The notes under the pieces: model-generated
What the model saw: only the letters and a program-made list of their open reading frames with translations
Databases searched by the model: none
Told to the model about the DNA's origin: nothing
Part shown: positions 1 through 8,579 of the stretch, one piece after another
Numbering within the stretch: the first letter of the stretch is position 1
Layout: each line of letters begins with the position of its first letter
Translations under genes and position numbers: made by a program
NCBI GenBank assembly: GCA_942492065.1
Contig: CALODV010000014.1
Location: forward strand, 248,001 to 312,000
Length of the DNA stretch: 64,000 nt
Source of the DNA: G963665815 sp942492065
GTDB taxonomy: Bacteria; Cloacimonadota; Cloacimonadia; Cloacimonadales; JAIOQZ01
Direction: 5' to 3'

Positions 1-1
1 A

Positions 2-235
2 ACAAAAATTTGTTTCAATATTCCCGAAGAAAGCAGCATTGAGCTTTCAGTGTATAATCTGAAGGGACAGAAGGTTAAAACTCTTGTGAATGAAAAACTT
101 AACAGTGGAACTCACGAGATTCTCTGGAGTGGAAAAGATAATAATAACACGGTCGTTGCGTCAGGTGTTTACCTGTATCGTCTTACTGCAAACGGCAAAA
201 CAATAAAAACCAACAAATGTCTATTATTAAAATAG
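2..235 (+). CDS. C-terminal fragment of secreted FG-GAP protein (cut by window start)
   Basis: Only the last ~77 codons are present. They form a FlgD-like/type-A secretion C-terminal sorting domain (YNLKGQKVKTLV, then SGVYLYRLTANGK, ending LLLK). The DNA is almost identical to positions 1589-1822 (I see a single base difference), so this is the end of another copy of the gene that follows. The stop at 233-235 is followed nine bases later by the next ATG. The domain is probably an export or anchoring signal for the cell surface. The N-terminal part lies outside the window and is inferred from the copies downstream. Confidence 0.85.
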   Translation, partial: TKICFNIPEESSIELSVYNLKGQKVKTLVNEKLNSGTHEILWSGKDNNNTVVASGVYLYRLTANGKTIKTNKCLLLK

Positions 236-244
236 TGAGGAATT

Positions 245-1822
245 ATGCTTAGATACACATTTCTAATTTTTTTGGCATGTCTATGTTTTTTATGTTATGC
301 AGAAAATACAATAAACGTTTTGACTACTATTACAACAGATGACCTTTATGGTCTTTTTAATGTTACTCATGGGGATATAAATGGAGACTCAACTCCCGAT
401 CTTATAATACTAAGAGGCAGGCAGACATATTTTGGTTTAGCTCCTATTATTAGTGTTTATCCGGGAGGGAATAATTTTGACTTTACTCCTATTTTATCAT
501 TTGATACAAGTATGATCTATAACAGTATTAACTTAAGTGGAGATATTAACGGAGATGGAGCAAATGATCTGGTTATTGCAGATAGTGACTTTCCAATAAA
601 TTATATTATGAACGGTAGAGTTCTGGTATATTTTGGTGGGTCTGCAATGGATACAATACCTGATTTGACTCTTAACGGTAACGACTACTCAAGTCTGATT
701 GGAGAAAATCAATTCGGGTACGATTTGTCCTTTGAAGATCTTAATGTAGATGGCTATGATGATTTAATAGTTTATTCGGGAATGGCAGGAGATAGTTATT
801 CGGGGCAGGTTTCAGTTTTTCTGGGTTCTGATAATCCTGACACTATTTGTGACTGGAGCGTACAGGGAAATATTAACTCCCAATATGGTTGGATTAGAGC
901 AATAGGAGACCTAACCGGAGACGGATATCCTGAAATAATACTGTCACGTTATATTCGAACTCAGAATAGTACAGGATTTCATTTTAATCCTGTATATGAT
1001 GTTTACAGAGGTGGGGTCAATATAGCCAATGTAGCTGATACTACAATAGTTTCTCCATATGCTGATCAGTTTCTTACTAATTGTATTTCTGTAGACAAAG
1101 ATTTCAATAATGATGGTAAAATGGATATTCTTATTACAAGAGGGAATCAAGATACTTTGTTCTGCATTTATGGCTCAGATAACCTGAATATGGATTTTAC
1201 TTTCTTCCAACATCTGAACAATGATGGATCCGATTTAAAATCAATAACTTTTGAGGATATTGATTCTAATGGTATTGATGATATTGTTTTTTGCAGAGAA
1301 TCAGCATCTGGCAACGAATATCATACTGTACATTGCAGTATGGACTGGACGGGTAATCCTGATTTGATATTACCACCTCCATCATTTAATGGCTACTATG
1401 CTTACTATGGTAATATTGGAGATATAAATAATGATGGTTTAAATGATCTGGCAGAAGCAAGAAGAGAAGTTAATGGGATTCTTGAACTCCGGTTGATTAA
1501 TTTTATCAGGGAGACACCAATCGGTAATGATATCAAACCGTATACAGATCTTGAGTTAAGTAATTATCCAAATCCTTTCAATCCGGAAACAAAAATTTGT
1601 TTCAATATTCCCGAAGAAAGCAGCATTGAGCTTTCAGTGTATAATCTGAAGGGACAGAAGGTTAAAACTCTTGTGAATGAAAAACTTAACAGTGGGACTC
1701 ACGAGATTCTCTGGAGTGGAAAAGATAATAATAACACGGTCGTTGCGTCAGGTGTTTACCTGTATCGTCTTACTGCAAACGGCAAAACAATAAAAACCAA
1801 CAAATGTCTATTATTAAAATAG
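245..1822 (+). CDS. Secreted FG-GAP/VCBS repeat protein with C-terminal sorting domain (copy 2)
   Basis: This 525-residue protein has a signal peptide (hydrophobic residues 4-17, probable cleavage after CYA at 19). It then carries at least seven FG-GAP/VCBS-type calcium-loop repeats, recognisable as DINGDSTPDL, DINGDGANDL, DLNVDGYDDL, DLTGDGYPEI, DFNNDGKMDI, DIDSNGIDDI and DINNDGLNDL. These suggest a seven-bladed beta-propeller on the cell surface. Residues ~435-525 contain YPNPFNPETK and the FlgD-like sorting domain. GAGG at 236-239 lies five bases upstream of the start. It sits between two close copies with nine-base gaps, so the copies are probably cotranscribed. The ligand and role are unknown; adhesion is plausible for the fold but not shown. 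Confidence 0.85.
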   Translation: MLRYTFLIFLACLCFLCYAENTINVLTTITTDDLYGLFNVTHGDINGDSTPDLIILRGRQTYFGLAPIISVYPGGNNFDFTPILSFDTSMIYNSINLSGDINGDGANDLVIADSDFPINYIMNGRVLVYFGGSAMDTIPDLTLNGNDYSSLIGENQFGYDLSFEDLNVDGYDDLIVYSGMAGDSYSGQVSVFLGSDNPDTICDWSVQGNINSQYGWIRAIGDLTGDGYPEIILSRYIRTQNSTGFHFNPVYDVYRGGVNIANVADTTIVSPYADQFLTNCISVDKDFNNDGKMDILITRGNQDTLFCIYGSDNLNMDFTFFQHLNNDGSDLKSITFEDIDSNGIDDIVFCRESASGNEYHTVHCSMDWTGNPDLILPPPSFNGYYAYYGNIGDINNDGLNDLAEARREVNGILELRLINFIRETPIGNDIKPYTDLELSNYPNPFNPETKICFNIPEESSIELSVYNLKGQKVKTLVNEKLNSGTHEILWSGKDNNNTVVASGVYLYRLTANGKTIKTNKCLLLK

Positions 1823-1831
1823 TGAGGAATT

Positions 1832-3403
1832 ATGCTTAGATACACATTTCTAATTTTTTTGGCATGTCTATGTTTTTTATGTTATGCAGAAAATACAATA
1901 AACGTTTTGACTACACTTACAACAGAAGACAATAATCATATTTTTAATGTTACTATCGGGGACATAAATGGAGACTCAACTCCCGATCTTGTAATATTAA
2001 AAGGCAGGGAGACAGATTTAGGTCTGGATCCTGAAATTAATGTATACCTGGGAGGAAATAATTTTGACTTTACTCCTGAATTTTCATTTGATACAAGTTC
2101 GTTCTATAATAAGATTGATTTAAGAGGAGATATTAACGGAGATGGAGCAAATGATCTGGTTGTTACCGATAGTGACTTTCCAATAAATTATATTATGAAC
2201 GGTAGAGTTCAGGTATATTTCGGTGGAGCTGCAATGGATACAATACCTGATTTAACTCTTAACGGTAACGACTACTCAAATCTGATTGGAGAAAATGAGT
2301 TCGGATATGATTTATCTTTTGAAGATATTAATGTAGATGGTTATGATGATTTAATAGTTTATTCAGGAATGGCAGGAGATAGTTATTCGGGGCAGGTTTC
2401 AGTTTTTCTGGGTTCTGATAATCCTGACACTATTTGTGACTGGAGCAGACAGGGAAATATTAACTCCCAATATGGTTGGGTTAGAGCAATAGGAGACTTA
2501 ACCGGAGATGGATATCCTGAAATAATACTGTCACGATATGTTAGAACTCAGAATAGTACAGGATTTCATTTTAAACCGGTATATGATGTTTACAGAGGTG
2601 GTGTTAATATAGCCAATATACCTGATACTACAATAGTTTCTCCATATGCTGATCAGTTTCTTACTAATTGTATTTCTGTAGACAAAGATTTCAATAATGA
2701 TGGTAAAATGGATATTCTTATTACAAGAGGAAATCAAGATACTTTGTTCTGTATTTATGGCTCAGATAACCTGAATATGGATTTTACTTTCTTCCAACAC
2801 CTGAACAACGATGGATCAGATTTAAAATCAATAACTTTTGAGGATATTGATTCTAATGGTATTGATGATATTGTTTTTTGCAGAGAATCAGCACCTTACA
2901 ATGAATATTATACTATACATTGCAATATGGACTGGACGGGTAATCCTGATTTGATATTACCGCCGTCATCATTTAATGGCTACTATGCTTACTATGGTAT
3001 TATAGGCGATATAAATAATGATGGTTTAAATGATCTGGCAGAAGTAAGAGGAGTTGATGAGTATCGTGAACTCCGGTTGATTAATTTTATCAGGGAGACA
3101 CCAATCGGTACTGATGTCAACCCGTATACAGATCTTGAGTTAAGTAATTATCCAAATCCATTCAATCCGGAAACAACCATAGAATACAGTCTGCCCTTTG
3201 AAGGCAATGTTTGCATTGACGTTTATAACATAAAAGGACAGAAAGTAAAACAATTAGTTAATGCATATAAAGAAAACGGGCTTCACACCATAAAATGGAA
3301 CGGAACAGATGGTAATAACAGAAGCGTTAGTTCCGGAGTATATTTCTATAAAATTAAAACAAAACAATCATCAATAATTAACAAAATGATAATGTTGAAA
3401 TAA
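1832..3403 (+). CDS. Secreted FG-GAP/VCBS repeat protein with a different sorting tail (copy 3)
   Basis: This 523-residue paralogue of the preceding gene is nearly identical over the signal peptide and over most of the propeller, with clustered substitutions in the first ~100 residues. The tail after NPET switches to another version (TIEYSLPFEG, YNIKGQKVKQLV, SGVYFYKIKTK, ending IMLK). That version resembles the tails of the proteins encoded near 48.4 and 50.9 kb rather than that of its tandem neighbour. The C-terminal domain therefore seems to have been exchanged by recombination. It is the last gene of the array, and a hairpin terminator follows at about 3469. Confidence 0.85.
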   Translation: MLRYTFLIFLACLCFLCYAENTINVLTTLTTEDNNHIFNVTIGDINGDSTPDLVILKGRETDLGLDPEINVYLGGNNFDFTPEFSFDTSSFYNKIDLRGDINGDGANDLVVTDSDFPINYIMNGRVQVYFGGAAMDTIPDLTLNGNDYSNLIGENEFGYDLSFEDINVDGYDDLIVYSGMAGDSYSGQVSVFLGSDNPDTICDWSRQGNINSQYGWVRAIGDLTGDGYPEIILSRYVRTQNSTGFHFKPVYDVYRGGVNIANIPDTTIVSPYADQFLTNCISVDKDFNNDGKMDILITRGNQDTLFCIYGSDNLNMDFTFFQHLNNDGSDLKSITFEDIDSNGIDDIVFCRESAPYNEYYTIHCNMDWTGNPDLILPPSSFNGYYAYYGIIGDINNDGLNDLAEVRGVDEYRELRLINFIRETPIGTDVNPYTDLELSNYPNPFNPETTIEYSLPFEGNVCIDVYNIKGQKVKQLVNAYKENGLHTIKWNGTDGNNRSVSSGVYFYKIKTKQSSIINKMIMLK

Positions 3404-3468
3404 ACCCCATATAAACAACGAAAAACACGTAAAGACAGGAAATATAATATTGTAATATATGTACTAAT

Positions 3469-3500
3469 AAGGCTATCTTAATCAGGTAGCCTTTACATTT
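3469..3500 (+). terminator. Hairpin terminator after the FG-GAP array
   Basis: AAGGCTA (3469-3475) pairs with TAGCCTT (3487-3493), followed by a T-rich stretch. It lies 66 bases after the stop of the last FG-GAP gene and ahead of the next coding region. Confidence 0.6.
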
Positions 3501-3558
3501 TATGTAAATCTCTGTATTTTAAATTTGACTTTTTCAAAATCCAAATCACTTTTTAAGC

Positions 3559-5493
3559 ATGAAAATAAGTAAACTACTTTCTGTCCTGACAGCTTTATTG
3601 CTGAGCATGCAGCTTTTTGCAGCCATGCCCAATATAGTTATATTCGATGTTGTTTCGGAAAAACTGGATGATAATACCAGTCAGCTCTTATTTGAAGATA
3701 TTACTAAGACTATCTCAGAGACAAAAAAGTTCAGTATTATCGACAGGAAAAATCTGGACGCTATTCTGAGAGAACAACAGCTTTCACTGGAAGACTTCAC
3801 CGAACAGACTAACATTTTCAGGCTGGGACAACTCCTGAATGCTGACTATATCCTGTTTCCAACAATATACATAAAGGAAAGCACAGCTTACATATACCTC
3901 AAACTTACTGTTGTTACAACCGGAGAAACAGTATATCCACAATCTGCTACAAGTCTGCCTGACTACAAATCACTGCTGAAGAATGTCAGAACAGCTGTAT
4001 ATCAGCTAGCGGATAACTTCGATATTAAAGGTGTGGTTGTCAGGGATAAAAACCCTGAGTTTATCATAAATCTGGGAATGAAACATGGTGTTATGAGTAA
4101 TGACATTTTATATGTGTACCGCAAAGGTGAAAGAGTGTATGATCCTGGGACTTTGCGTATTATCGGGTATGACAGCAGGAAAATTGGCGAGTTGATTGTT
4201 ATAGAGGTTATATCGGGTGAACTAGCCAGGACAAAACTTATCCAGGGTGATTTTGTTGGAGAAGGAGATGAAGTTGTCCTGTTTGACAAAGGAAAGAGAG
4301 AGCGAATAGCTGAGTTGAGAAGAAGTAAACACAGTGATACGGTTGATTATGCAGAGATCGTAATCAATACTTTGCCCTCTGATGCGAAAGTATATATTGA
4401 TGATAAGTTTTACGGACGCACCGTTAATATGGAACCTCTCGTTGTTGAACTGACTGAAGATCGATATTTGATGCGTATTGAGAAAATAGGTTATAACAAG
4501 GTCAGACGTGTTATTGAATTGAAAAAAGGGGAAAGGTCAGCTACTAACATAAATTTGGTGTCGATTCGGGCAGAACTCTATATCACTTCAGAGCCATCCG
4601 GTGCATTAGTTTATGTTGACGGACAATATGAGGGCAAAACCCCTGTCAGAGTTATCAGATATAAAAACAGGAATGTTGCAGTTACTCTCAGTAAATCAGG
4701 ATACAGAAAGTCTTTGGAAAAGATCAAAATGCAGCTTGGGGCAGATATTGATATCCATGTAAAGATGAAAAAAGGTGAGTTCGAGGAGAATGATGTTTAT
4801 GACGGTATGGTTTATGTTCCCGGAGGTCAGTTCCAGATGGGAACCAATGATAACCGATACAGCAGAGATACAAATCCTGAGCATCTTGTAGAGCTTGAGC
4901 CTTTTTATCTTGATAAGTACGAAGTAATGGTGAAAGAATATCGACAGTTTTGTGAGATTACCGGAAACAGAATGCCTGAGCTGCCGGGCTGGATTCGGGA
5001 AAATCACCCAATGATAAATGTTAGCTGGAAAGAAGCAAAGGCTTATGCTAAATGGGCTGGTAAAAGGCTTCCAACAGAGGCTGAATGGGAGTATGCTTAT
5101 AGGGAGCTTGGAATGAGCCGGTTGAGCTATTCAGCTTTTGGTGATAGTTCAGATGTCAGGACTTACTGTAATATTAAGGGCACATATGGAGGTGATGAAT
5201 GGCGTAATACTTCACCTGTAGGAAGTTTCAGTCCAAACGAGCTCGGAGTTTTTGATATGGGTGGTAATGTTTTTGAATGGTGTGAAGACTGGTATGATGA
5301 TATCTATTATACATATAGCATTAAGAAAAATCCTGTAGGTCCGTCTATCGGCAACAGAAAAGTAATACGAGGAGGCTGCTGGGCTTTTGATCTTTATGAT
5401 GTATCTATTTATACTCGAAGCTTCAGCGCTCCCGATAGCAGGTCATCAATTCTGGGATTCAGATGCGTCAAGGATCTCAACTCATCAGAATGA
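3559..5493 (+). CDS. CsgG-like / double PEGA / formylglycine-synthase-fold protein
   Basis: This 644-residue exported protein has a signal peptide (1-21, ending LFA). Residues ~24-130 resemble the CsgG/FlgO-type domain (NIVIFDVVSEK, FSIIDRKNLDAILREQQ, LLNADYILFPTIY). Two PEGA modules follow at ~268-335 (VINTLPSDAKVYIDDKFYG) and ~340-405 (ITSEPSGALVYVDGQYEGKTP). Residues ~418-640 form an FGE/SUMF1-type domain (MVYVPGGQFQMGTN, RLPTEAEWEYAYRE, GGNVFEWCEDWYDD, VIRGGCW, LGFRCV). In such surface fusions the FGE fold is usually structural or ligand-binding rather than a proven sulfatase activator. The start has no strong ribosome-binding site. PEGA modules often link to the cell envelope. Exact function unknown. 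Confidence 0.8.
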   Translation: MKISKLLSVLTALLLSMQLFAAMPNIVIFDVVSEKLDDNTSQLLFEDITKTISETKKFSIIDRKNLDAILREQQLSLEDFTEQTNIFRLGQLLNADYILFPTIYIKESTAYIYLKLTVVTTGETVYPQSATSLPDYKSLLKNVRTAVYQLADNFDIKGVVVRDKNPEFIINLGMKHGVMSNDILYVYRKGERVYDPGTLRIIGYDSRKIGELIVIEVISGELARTKLIQGDFVGEGDEVVLFDKGKRERIAELRRSKHSDTVDYAEIVINTLPSDAKVYIDDKFYGRTVNMEPLVVELTEDRYLMRIEKIGYNKVRRVIELKKGERSATNINLVSIRAELYITSEPSGALVYVDGQYEGKTPVRVIRYKNRNVAVTLSKSGYRKSLEKIKMQLGADIDIHVKMKKGEFEENDVYDGMVYVPGGQFQMGTNDNRYSRDTNPEHLVELEPFYLDKYEVMVKEYRQFCEITGNRMPELPGWIRENHPMINVSWKEAKAYAKWAGKRLPTEAEWEYAYRELGMSRLSYSAFGDSSDVRTYCNIKGTYGGDEWRNTSPVGSFSPNELGVFDMGGNVFEWCEDWYDDIYYTYSIKKNPVGPSIGNRKVIRGGCWAFDLYDVSIYTRSFSAPDSRSSILGFRCVKDLNSSE

Positions 5494-5586
5494 TGATTTT
5501 ATAATAAAACATTTAATAAGTGTAAAAAATAACTTGTAAATAAACAAAAATTGAATAGTCTATAAAATGTAAAGTAAAAACAGCTG

Positions 5587-6465
5587 GTGGTCGAAATGCC
5601 GGAATCGTTCAATTTAAATGAAAGAGTTCTAAATCTTGAGGAATTGCCTCTTGTACAATCAGTTGCATCCCGTTTATTGGAGTTGTTATCGTGTGATTTA
5701 GCTGATGCTCAACAGATAGAAGAGTTGATTCAGGCTGATCCTGCTCTAACCGCCAAGGTTTTGAGGGTTGTTAATTCCGCATATTACGGTGTAAGAAATA
5801 TTGTTGATACTGTTAAACTTGCAGTAGTAATTCTTGGATTTGAAGAATTAAGGAAATTGATTGCTTCGATGATGTTTATGAACTTATCAAACGAATTACT
5901 TGACAACAATCATTTCGATTTTAAATCTTTTTGGAGACACTCAGTTACAGTTGCTTTTTTCTCTGAAAAGCTTTATAGTGATTTCAGAATTGAGTCACAT
6001 GGAGAAGAATTTACCGCAGGATTAATGCATGATATAGGTAAACTTGTTGCAGGAATGACAATACCTGATTATACTATAAAAGTAACAGAAAAAGCTATAG
6101 GTCACAGTATAAGTGTTTATGAAGCTGAGTATCATTTGTACGGAACAAGCCATATAGAACTTGGCGGGTTTCTTGCAGAGAGATGGAATTTTCCTGACCC
6201 CATTGTTGATTGCATATTTTCACATCATGGTGACCCTGGAAAATCTGTACTTACAGCCACTGTTATAATTGCAAACAAGATTGCGAACTTGCTTGATGAA
6301 GGAACAGAAATTAATAAGACAAAGGATGCTGTTTCAGTCTGTTCAAGCTGGAAAATTCTGGATGCAGCGTATGAGAATAAGAAGAAAAAAGATTTTGATG
6401 AGTATCTTGAAGATTTCAAGCAGAAGCTGCAGGATATTGATTTATTTATAGAAAGTTTATTATAG
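5587..6465 (+). CDS. HDOD domain signalling protein
   Basis: A 292-residue cytoplasmic protein. Residues ~15-210 are an HDOD domain (IQADPALTAKVLRVVNSAYYG, then TVKLAVVILGFEELRKLI). GLMHDIGKLVAG retains an HD pair, and FSHHGDP lies further on. HDOD proteins act as adaptors in motility, cell-cycle and second-messenger signalling, usually without proven catalysis. The start could be GTG 5587 or ATG 5596; neither has a good ribosome-binding site. It heads the operon that continues with cheY- and cheZ-like genes 24 bases downstream, which points to chemotaxis or motility control. Confidence 0.8.
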   Translation: MVEMPESFNLNERVLNLEELPLVQSVASRLLELLSCDLADAQQIEELIQADPALTAKVLRVVNSAYYGVRNIVDTVKLAVVILGFEELRKLIASMMFMNLSNELLDNNHFDFKSFWRHSVTVAFFSEKLYSDFRIESHGEEFTAGLMHDIGKLVAGMTIPDYTIKVTEKAIGHSISVYEAEYHLYGTSHIELGGFLAERWNFPDPIVDCIFSHHGDPGKSVLTATVIIANKIANLLDEGTEINKTKDAVSVCSSWKILDAAYENKKKKDFDEYLEDFKQKLQDIDLFIESLL

Positions 6466-6489
6466 TCAGAAATATCTGATGGAGGATAC

Positions 6490-6879
6490 ATGAATATATT
6501 GAAGTTCTTGATTGTGGATGATTCACCTACAATGCGTAGAATTGTAACAAACACATTGAAACGACTGGGCTACAGGGATATTGAGGAAGCTGATAATGGT
6601 CAAACAGCATTAGATAAGCTCAGAACCATACCAGGAATTAATTTTGTGGTTACAGACTGGAATATGCCTGTAATGGATGGACTGACATTTGTACAGACAA
6701 TTCGCAGTTCACAGGAATTCAAGAATATTCCCATTTTGATGATTACCACCAGAAGTGTCAAAGACGATATCATTGAAGCCATGAAGTCCGGAGTTAACAA
6801 TTATATTGTAAAACCGTTTACTCCAGATACAATGAAAGAGAAAATAGACACAATCTTAAAAAAATTGAATTTGATATAA
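6490..6879 (+). CDS. cheY: Chemotaxis response regulator CheY
   Basis: This 129-residue single receiver domain has the acidic pair in LIVDDSP, the phosphoacceptor Asp56 in VVTDWNMPVMDG, the switch Thr in LMITTRS, and Lys108 in YIVKPF. The DWNMP motif is the classic CheY signature. It starts at an ATG behind a strong GGAGG and is followed 10 bases later by a CheZ-like gene. Phosphorylated CheY would bind the flagellar switch. The partner kinase CheA is not in the window. Confidence 0.9.
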   Translation: MNILKFLIVDDSPTMRRIVTNTLKRLGYRDIEEADNGQTALDKLRTIPGINFVVTDWNMPVMDGLTFVQTIRSSQEFKNIPILMITTRSVKDDIIEAMKSGVNNYIVKPFTPDTMKEKIDTILKKLNLI

Positions 6880-6889
6880 GGATGGTGCA

Positions 6890-7861
6890 ATGAGTGATCC
6901 AAAATCAACACCCAAGGGTATTCTTCCTACAATGCTGAAGATTAATGAGTATATGAATGAAGTATATGATGTACTAAATCAGATATTACTCAAAGAAATG
7001 ACTGCAGAATATGCAAATCAGGTTAGGGAGAAAATAGAGAAAATAAAGACTAAGCTTGAGGAAATTCCAGATACTCTAATGGAAGGCTATAATCTTATAC
7101 AGTCAGTTATTAAATCTATTCATTCAAGCAGATGCGAGTTAAAAAAGAGTGTAGACGGACTTATCAAGAAAACCGGTGTGCAGCTTCAAAAAGTAACTTC
7201 AACAACTGAAGAGGCTACAAACAAGATATTAGATGTAGCTGAAAAGCTGGATGATGACCAGATGAAGATTATTGAGCTGGTTGAGAAGATCGAAGACACA
7301 GTACGTAATAAATCTGACGAAGATGTCAAAGAACAGTTCAGTGAGCTAAAAGATAAAATTTATGCCAATCAGGATTCAGCATTTACAATTATGGACTATC
7401 TGCAGTTTCAAGATATTACTGCTCAGCAGATTGCCGGAGCTTATGCTCTGCTTGCTGATACAGAAGGAACACTGATATATGTATCTGATATGTTGAAGAA
7501 TTTTGATTCTGATAATGGTGCTGAAAAATTTGTACAAAAGACAATTGATGATAAATCATTTAATGCAGATGCATCTTTCAACGATAAAGGTAATATACAG
7601 GATGCTATAGATAATCTGTTTGATACCGGTGATACAAATTCTGATATCCCTGAGGATAAGACAGATGGAAGCAATAGTACACAGACATTGGAATCTATAG
7701 AACACCATGGTGATTATGATAGTGCTATTGACGATGATGAGATAAATAAACTTTTTGATACATCTCCATCACTTGATGAAGATTTGAAAAAGAATAATAA
7801 AAAAGAAGAAGCTGTTGAGGATAGTACCTCTCAGGACGAAATTGACAAATTGTTTTCTTAG
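6890..7861 (+). CDS. cheZ: CheZ-like CheY-P phosphatase with FliM-like tail peptides
   Basis: This 323-residue protein is longer than E. coli CheZ (about 214). The helical core carries MDYLQFQDITAQQI at about residues 165-178, matching the CheZ active-site helix (DFQDLTGQ), so the catalytic Asp and Gln are kept. The acidic, low-complexity C-terminal ~110 residues hold three similar short peptides: IQDAIDNLFDTG, DDDEINKLFDTS and the terminal SQDEIDKLFS. These resemble the N-terminal CheY-binding peptide of FliM (SQDEIDALL). They may tether CheY-P. It follows cheY directly, with GGATGG before the ATG. Confidence 0.8.
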   Translation: MSDPKSTPKGILPTMLKINEYMNEVYDVLNQILLKEMTAEYANQVREKIEKIKTKLEEIPDTLMEGYNLIQSVIKSIHSSRCELKKSVDGLIKKTGVQLQKVTSTTEEATNKILDVAEKLDDDQMKIIELVEKIEDTVRNKSDEDVKEQFSELKDKIYANQDSAFTIMDYLQFQDITAQQIAGAYALLADTEGTLIYVSDMLKNFDSDNGAEKFVQKTIDDKSFNADASFNDKGNIQDAIDNLFDTGDTNSDIPEDKTDGSNSTQTLESIEHHGDYDSAIDDDEINKLFDTSPSLDEDLKKNNKKEEAVEDSTSQDEIDKLFS

Positions 7862-7938
7862 TAAGAATTAATTTGTTGACAATATAATGTCACTCTCAAA
7901 AATAAAGTTATTGTGGAAAATTGCAGAGGAAATAATAT

Positions 7939-8304
7939 ATGACAAAAAATATATTAGTTGTCGATGATGAAGAAAACATCCGAGAAATAATCTCAGAGTT
8001 TTTACAAACGCTTGGATATAATGTCGTTGAAGCTTCTAATGGAGAAGAGGCTATTATAGCTTGTTCAAAAACGAAGTTTCATTTAATCATCAGTGATATA
8101 AGAATGCCTAAGATGAACGGTTTGAAGCTTCTTAAGGCAATAAAAACGTATATGCCTGATTTGCCAGTTATATTAATGACAGGTTATCAGCCATCGAAAG
8201 CACAGGAAGAAAGTCTTTCTACCAAAGCAGACGGTTATCTTCTTAAGCCTTTCTCATTAAATTCACTCAGACAGTCCATCTTAAAAATCTTCAAAACATT
8301 ATAA
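7939..8304 (+). CDS. Single-domain response regulator
   Basis: A 121-residue receiver only: ILVVDDEENIRE, Asp53 in IISDIRMPKMNG, Thr in LMTGYQ, Lys in YLLKPFS. No output domain. GAGGAAAT lies upstream of the ATG. It is closer to Spo0F-type or PilG-like relay receivers than to CheY. It is located between cheZ and a second receiver gene, so it probably belongs to the same motility phosphorelay; the partner cannot be told from sequence. Confidence 0.8.
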   Translation: MTKNILVVDDEENIREIISEFLQTLGYNVVEASNGEEAIIACSKTKFHLIISDIRMPKMNGLKLLKAIKTYMPDLPVILMTGYQPSKAQEESLSTKADGYLLKPFSLNSLRQSILKIFKTL

Positions 8305-8313
8305 TTTGTTATT

Positions 8314-8577
8314 ATGAGCACCAGAATAATAAAAAATTACAAAGTTGTTGATGATGGTGTGAGCGTAACAAAACATAACAAATTCCCCAAAATTATCAAA
8401 AAGCCTGAAATCGCAGAAGATGTTAAAGAGATAAATCCTGAAAATAACACAGAAAAAGTGGCTAAGAAAAGTCCTGTGATTACAGAAGTCAGGGATAAAC
8501 ATGGGATAATCACTTCAATAAATATTGAATGCGGGTGTGGCGAGAAATTTTCAATAGATATCCAGTATGATGAATAG
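8314..8577 (+). CDS. Small hypothetical protein with CxC tail motif
   Basis: An 87-residue basic protein packed between two receiver genes (9 bases after one, 2 bases before the next), which supports it being real. The N-terminal half is Lys-rich. The C-terminal half (SINIECGCGEKFSIDIQYDE) has a Cys-x-Cys pair and looks like a beta-hairpin. No family recognised. A role in the motility signalling operon is inferred only from position. Confidence 0.55.
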   Translation: MSTRIIKNYKVVDDGVSVTKHNKFPKIIKKPEIAEDVKEINPENNTEKVAKKSPVITEVRDKHGIITSINIECGCGEKFSIDIQYDE

Positions 8578-8579
8578 GG

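Larger units (their letters stand above)
1..3180 (+). repeat. Tandem gene duplication, unit about 1587 bp
   Basis: Position 1 onward aligns with 1588 onward, and the gene at 245 aligns with the gene at 1832, giving a period of 1587 bases. The nine-base intergenic stretch and the first ~80 bases of each gene are identical between copies. At least three copies existed, the first truncated by the window start. Homology between copies 2 and 3 stops abruptly at the sorting-domain junction near 3175. Confidence 0.9.
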
